Made by a program: the position numbers and the translations under genes. Of a stretch of DNA of 64,000 bases, positions 60,605 to 64,000 are shown in pieces. How positions within the stretch are numbered: position 1 is the stretch's first letter; every line of letters begins with the position of its first letter. The DNA lies in the NCBI GenBank assembly GCA_965261535.1, contig OZ253469.1:4777413-4841412 (forward strand). The letters are read 5' to 3'. The notes under the pieces are model-generated. The model had not been told where the DNA came from and searched no databases. It worked only from the letters and a program-made list of their open reading frames with translations. The stretch comes from VXNE01 sp965261535 (GTDB lineage Bacteria > Pseudomonadota > Gammaproteobacteria > Pseudomonadales > Azotimanducaceae).

Positions 60605-60620
60605 CATAATATATATTATG
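60605..60620. repeat. 16-bp AT-only-core palindrome between convergent genes
   Basis: CATAATATATATTATG is a perfect palindrome in an otherwise GC-rich region, placed between the ends of the acyl-CoA dehydrogenase gene and gspM. It could be part of a bidirectional terminator or an exposed AT-rich cruciform; the T tracts needed for a classical terminator are short. Function not assigned. Confidence 0.5.
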
Positions 60621-60660
60621 TTAAATAGAGCCACGAATGTGCGCGAGCATGGCCGTCGCG

Positions 60661-61167
60661 CTACCGGATGCTCAATCTCACATTGACAACGCCCTCTGCG
60701 TCCTCGGCGTCGATCGCGGCCTGAACGATGCGCAGATCATCCGCGACGAGCAAGCCGGTCCATCGGAGCACATCGTTGAACGACTGCCGCTGGATCACCA
60801 CGTTCACGCTGCCGTCGCTTTCCGGTCGATAACGCGCGAGGCGAACGTTCGCCTCGCGCGCGGTGGCGTCGATCAACGTCAGCAGTGACCGGTTCGGCGC
60901 GCCCGTGCCTGAGTCGTCTTCGCCCCGTTGCCGCGCTTCGGCTTCGTGCGAGCGCATCCAGTCCAGCCGGTACTGCTGCTCCGCATAGCGCGCCAGCGCC
61001 GTTTCGCGGAAAGCGTATGCGGGAGCACACACGCCCGCGTACAGGAACGCCACCAGCCCTATGGCCCCGGCGACGTGCAGCAGCAGGCGCTCGCGTTGAT
61101 CCAGCGCCCGGTATCTACGTTCGACGCCCGAATCCCGCAGCACGGCGCGCAATCGTTCGCGGATCAT
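60661..61167 (-). CDS. gspM: Type II secretion protein GspM
   Basis: GspM is a bitopic inner-membrane assembly protein that partners GspL. The 168-residue product has a cytoplasmic N-terminus, one transmembrane helix (residues 31-52, LHVAGAIGLVAFLYAGVCAPAYAF), a coiled segment and a small ferredoxin-like periplasmic domain ending VNVRLSIR. Its ATG overlaps the gspL stop. It is the last gene of the operon; no gspN or gspC follows, the next feature being the convergent acyl-CoA dehydrogenase. Confidence 0.85.
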   Translation of the reverse strand: MIRERLRAVLRDSGVERRYRALDQRERLLLHVAGAIGLVAFLYAGVCAPAYAFRETALARYAEQQYRLDWMRSHEAEARQRGEDDSGTGAPNRSLLTLIDATAREANVRLARYRPESDGSVNVVIQRQSFNDVLRWTGLLVADDLRIVQAAIDAEDAEGVVNVRLSIR

Positions 61168-62477
61168 CCTGACATCCTTATGCGCAACCGTGCCCGGACG
61201 ACATTGTCGCGCTCTTCGGCGCTACTGATATCGACCGCGAGGCCCCGCCGTTCGAGCTCGAGCTTGAGCGCGTCGAGTAGCGCGTAACCGGGCAACCAGA
61301 GCTCGCTCGTGAGCTCGCCCCGGGAATCGTTGAACGAGATCGACCTGACGCTGACGTCTTTATTTCCCTGGGTCGTTTCAGCGGCAAGTTGTCCCAGCAG
61401 CGCGTGGAATGCAGCGTGTCCTACATCCGATTGGCGGAGCTTGCCGCGCATCTGCGCATAGGCATTGGGGATGCGACGCTCATTCGGGTAGATGCTCCGG
61501 TACAGGGCTGTCAATTCTGCTTCGAGCGCGTCCGCGCGATGGCTCGCAACGTAGCCTTCGGCGAACAGCACGGCCAAGGTCACGATCAACCAAAGTGCGG
61601 CCAAACCCGCGACGCCGCGCCACCCGCTGCGGGACGGGCGCGCGCCTCTCGAGGGCGCAAACGGCCCCTGCAGCAGATTGATCTCGGGTTGATCGGCATC
61701 CCACTGCGACGCGAGCAAATCGAGCACGGTGCCGCTGAGAACCGTCCGGCGGACGTTGAAACCACTGCCATCCAGCCGCCCGTCTATCGCTTCTCCACCA
61801 ATGAGATCGAGTTCAAGCGATTCATCCGCGTTGTCGAAGCTTGCGCGAACCGACTCCAGAATGTCCGGCAGTGTCGACGCCTCGACAGTGGCGATGTGCT
61901 CGGGGGTTCTTACCAATGCCTCGGCGCCCTCGAACAGCACGCTCGCCGAAGATTCGCTGCAAGGCAGCAGGCAAGCGTCCGGCACCATGTGACCCGGCCG
62001 CAGCCCGCAGTCACGCAGGCAGGCGAGCCAATCGGCAAGCAGATGTCGATCGATCAGCGCGCAGCGCACCGGCTGCCCGCGCACAATCGGCGCGTGCGCC
62101 AAATGCATGGATTCGACATCCTGGGTAAGGTCTTCCTCTACGGCGAACGGCAACGCCCGTCGAATTTGCGCGGCACGGCGCCCGGGCACCGTGCGGGAGA
62201 GCCAGGCAACCTGCGCGCTTGGAACAAGGACCACAAGATCATCCGGATCTACCAGGATATCGGGCTTGCCGGAGGGCTCGCCGGATGGCTTACCGGACCC
62301 CACGCCGGACACGTTAGCTATGTCGCTGAGTCCCGCCGCGTCCGTTTCGCCCTGCGCCACCGTCTGCCCGCGATCATCGCGCACCAGCCACTGACACCGG
62401 ATCGTCTTCCCGACAGTCTGGTTCGCGCCAAGATGGGCCAGCTCCGACCCCGAGAGGATCCGTATGAACAGCCGCAT
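61164..62477 (-). CDS. gspL: Type II secretion protein GspL
   Basis: GspL links the GspE ATPase to the inner-membrane platform. The 437-residue protein has an actin-like cytoplasmic domain (residues 1-270, with VVLVPSAQVAWLSRTVPGRRAAQIRRALPFAVEEDL), one transmembrane helix near 295-315 and a periplasmic ferredoxin-like domain. A Gly/Ser/Lys/Pro-rich low-complexity insert (GSGKPSGEPSGKP) lies at about residue 60, unusual for the family. The ATG has a GGGGGG-type site eight bases upstream. A 159-bp gap separates it from gspK. Confidence 0.88.
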   Translation of the reverse strand: MRLFIRILSGSELAHLGANQTVGKTIRCQWLVRDDRGQTVAQGETDAAGLSDIANVSGVGSGKPSGEPSGKPDILVDPDDLVVLVPSAQVAWLSRTVPGRRAAQIRRALPFAVEEDLTQDVESMHLAHAPIVRGQPVRCALIDRHLLADWLACLRDCGLRPGHMVPDACLLPCSESSASVLFEGAEALVRTPEHIATVEASTLPDILESVRASFDNADESLELDLIGGEAIDGRLDGSGFNVRRTVLSGTVLDLLASQWDADQPEINLLQGPFAPSRGARPSRSGWRGVAGLAALWLIVTLAVLFAEGYVASHRADALEAELTALYRSIYPNERRIPNAYAQMRGKLRQSDVGHAAFHALLGQLAAETTQGNKDVSVRSISFNDSRGELTSELWLPGYALLDALKLELERRGLAVDISSAEERDNVVRARLRIRMSG

Positions 62478-62636
62478 GAGGTATCCCCCCTACTTCGCCG
62501 CGCCGACGCGGTACCTTTCGTCGCCGCTCACTCGGCCCCCGCGCCAACCCCGGACGTGAACGCGAGTCGTTTCAGAAGCGGGCACAAGGATAACCGTTCG
62601 GTTGTTCGTAGATAAAGACGGGCCATTCTCCCGGTC

Positions 62637-63695
62637 CTATAACATCGTATCCGTGATGCTTGGGCCGCGGACACCGGTGGTGGTGTCTTCGGCGTCCGCT
62701 GACTCCTCATCGAAGATCAACGGTACGCGGCGTCCGAAATTACGACCAAGCAACCGGACCGCGCCGCTGCGCGGATCGCGGTGAAGCATCGAAATCAACT
62801 CGGCGCGCGCGCCGCGCAGTTCGACCCGAACGCGCACCTCAAAGAAGGCACTGGTTACGGTCAGCGCTTGGGTGCTGTCCGCTAACCCGGCGTATCGCCC
62901 AACGGCTTCGGCAACATCCCGAAACTCTCTCGGGAACTCCATCAGGGCCTCGGTTTCGTCCAGCGTGAAAGAATGACCCAGGCTCCGCAAGACCTCGGCA
63001 CCGCTCGTGTTGACGTTTACCTTGAGTTCTTGGACGGGAAACAGCGCGACGTAGGGCAACAGGCGTTCGTGGACATCTTTCGTAAAGCCCTCCACGGCGA
63101 GCATCGTGCTGGTACTGACGGCGGCTCGGTTCGCTGCACGATAGGCGGGTTCGACCAGCAGGTAGTCTTCGTCCTCGGCGCCGAAACCGTACACGGTTTC
63201 GTCGCGGTCGATCCAGTCGAGCCAAGCGTCCGCCAGGTTGGGGTCGAGTTCGAGGTGGACCATCAGAAGCTTCAGCCGTTGCAGGTTCTCGGCCGATGTG
63301 ACCGCATTCAGATTGAACCGACGTTCGAGGTCTGCGATGGCGAGTTCGATCCGCCCGCCTTCGATCTGAAATGGTTCGCTCGGCAACGACCATGCTTCGA
63401 CAAGGGTGTCCACCGAGTTGTCCGTTATCCAGTCCTCGAACAGCAGTTGGCGCGCATAAGCCTCCGCGCCGAAGGCGTATTCGCGGGCCTGCGCGCCGTC
63501 AAAGACCTGCCGCGCGTGAGCCACGGTAAGCGCGTGTCGCGAGATCATTTGGGACGCAAACGCGCTGGCGAGTGCCACGACCAGCAACACGCTGACCAAT
63601 GCTACGCCGGGAGCGCGGCGAGCATGCTCGACCGCACGGCCACTCCGGGTTCTGTGGCGATCCTTTTGTGCTCTATAAATATTCGTATATATCAA
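62637..63695 (-). CDS. gspK: Type II secretion minor pseudopilin GspK
   Basis: GspK caps the pseudopilus. The 352-residue protein has a prepilin-type leader cut at RRAPG/VALVSVLLVVALAS (Gly30/Val31) and lacks Glu at position +5, as is characteristic of GspK among pseudopilins. It has the large alpha-domain with IADLERRFNLNAV and LDWIDRDETVYGFGAEDEDYLL. The start is TTG 63695 in an AT-rich stretch with AGGAAT upstream, giving an unusually long (30-residue) leader; no other start codon lies between it and the cleavage site. Confidence 0.9.
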   Translation of the reverse strand: MIYTNIYRAQKDRHRTRSGRAVEHARRAPGVALVSVLLVVALASAFASQMISRHALTVAHARQVFDGAQAREYAFGAEAYARQLLFEDWITDNSVDTLVEAWSLPSEPFQIEGGRIELAIADLERRFNLNAVTSAENLQRLKLLMVHLELDPNLADAWLDWIDRDETVYGFGAEDEDYLLVEPAYRAANRAAVSTSTMLAVEGFTKDVHERLLPYVALFPVQELKVNVNTSGAEVLRSLGHSFTLDETEALMEFPREFRDVAEAVGRYAGLADSTQALTVTSAFFEVRVRVELRGARAELISMLHRDPRSGAVRLLGRNFGRRVPLIFDEESADAEDTTTGVRGPSITDTML

Positions 63696-63713
63696 TAGAA
63701 TACAATTCCTATT

Positions 63714-64000
63714 TTAATTAGTTTCAAGCGCACTGCCGGCTTCTCCAAGGATCTGCCGGGCCATGGTCGTCGGGACCGTCCACAGCCGTTCGATATCGCC
63801 GTACGGCGGCAGCGTCATCCGTACGATAACGGCGGCGAGACTCTTCTCTTGCTCGTTGCCTCCCTCATCCGGGGGCCAGAACCTGTGTTCGACACCAGAG
63901 TAATCCACCGCGAGCACTTCCATGTCGGTGACGTCGCTCAGCAACAACTGTCGGATTGGCAGACTGTCCGGCCCGCGGTCGAGCACCGGCCAATACAGCC
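63714..64000 (-). CDS. gspJ: Type II secretion minor pseudopilin GspJ, C-terminal part
   Basis: The frame runs in from the right edge (LYWPVLDRGPDSLPI) and ends at TAA 63714, so only about 95 C-terminal residues are present. The WPVLDRxxDS pattern followed by a strand with VEHRFWPP and LPAAVIV-type sheet (VIVRMTLPPYGDIERLW) is that of the GspJ beta-domain. It sits directly before gspK, the expected gspJ-K-L-M order, and the remaining operon lies outside the window. Confidence 0.85.
   Translation of the reverse strand, partial: LYWPVLDRGPDSLPIRQLLLSDVTDMEVLAVDYSGVEHRFWPPDEGGNEQEKSLAAVIVRMTLPPYGDIERLWTVPTTMARQILGEAGSALETN

Noticed and set aside
1..64000. tRNA, rRNA, prophage, integron or toxin-antitoxin modules
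   Set aside because: None was recognised on either strand by reading; a covariance or profile search would be needed to exclude degenerate ones.

Overview
The window is about 64 kb of GC-rich, densely coded DNA that reads as a chromosome segment of a Gram-negative proteobacterium, most likely a free-living (possibly marine) gammaproteobacterium. The reasons are type II secretion genes, an outer-membrane barrel protein, NfuA, a ThrH-type phosphatase, the APS-type CysH with a CysB regulator, and a PdsS/PdsR-like two-component pair of the kind described mainly from marine proteobacteria. No rRNA, tRNA, plasmid or phage replication genes are visible. A closer taxonomic call is inference.

Layout. 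1-5.6 kb: metH (cut by the left edge), nfuA and an aroG-type DAHP synthase preceded by an apparent translation-coupled attenuator. 5.6-11.4 kb: an AddB/AddA recombinational repair pair. 11.5-16 kb: an outer-membrane protein, a small membrane peptide, a TerB-like protein, a DnaJ-domain/VWA pair, a DUF465 protein and a 5'-nucleotidase. 16.6-28 kb: housekeeping metabolism (cysB, cysH and a frameshifted thioredoxin-like gene, thrH, aceA, a PP2C phosphatase, mnmA-purB-GNAT, moaCDE, icd). 28-36 kb: a metallo-hydrolase, the PdsS/PdsR pair, two small-molecule kinase-like genes, and a diiron ferritin-like protein followed by a CoxE-like VWA protein. 36-38.7 kb: a gene-poor islet with one unrecognised gene and a transposase relic, then a sirtuin. 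39-45 kb: a complete peptide/nickel-type ABC transporter. 45-51 kb: two kinases, a lone exbD, and an SMP-30/TctCBA operon. 51-57.4 kb: a BON lipoprotein, a livHMGF operon coupled to an acyl-CoA synthetase, and an enoyl-CoA hydratase pseudogene. 57.7-64 kb: hemF, an acyl-CoA dehydrogenase and the end of a type II secretion operon (gspJ partial, K, L, M).

The most unusual feature is a dispersed element family. Three copies (505, 408 and 216 bp) share terminal inverted repeats of about 19 bp and sit between CTAG (in one copy GTAG/CTAG) sequences. They carry a 33-bp-period array of perfect hairpins whose number varies (6, 3, 0), and a fourth locus keeps only a degenerate array. They carry no transposase and look like a MITE family; two copies end exactly in the stop codon of a neighbouring gene.

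The second notable item is the aroG leader. It holds a short reading frame ending in Trp, Tyr, Phe, Tyr and Phe codons, mutually exclusive hairpins, and a strong terminator just before aroG.
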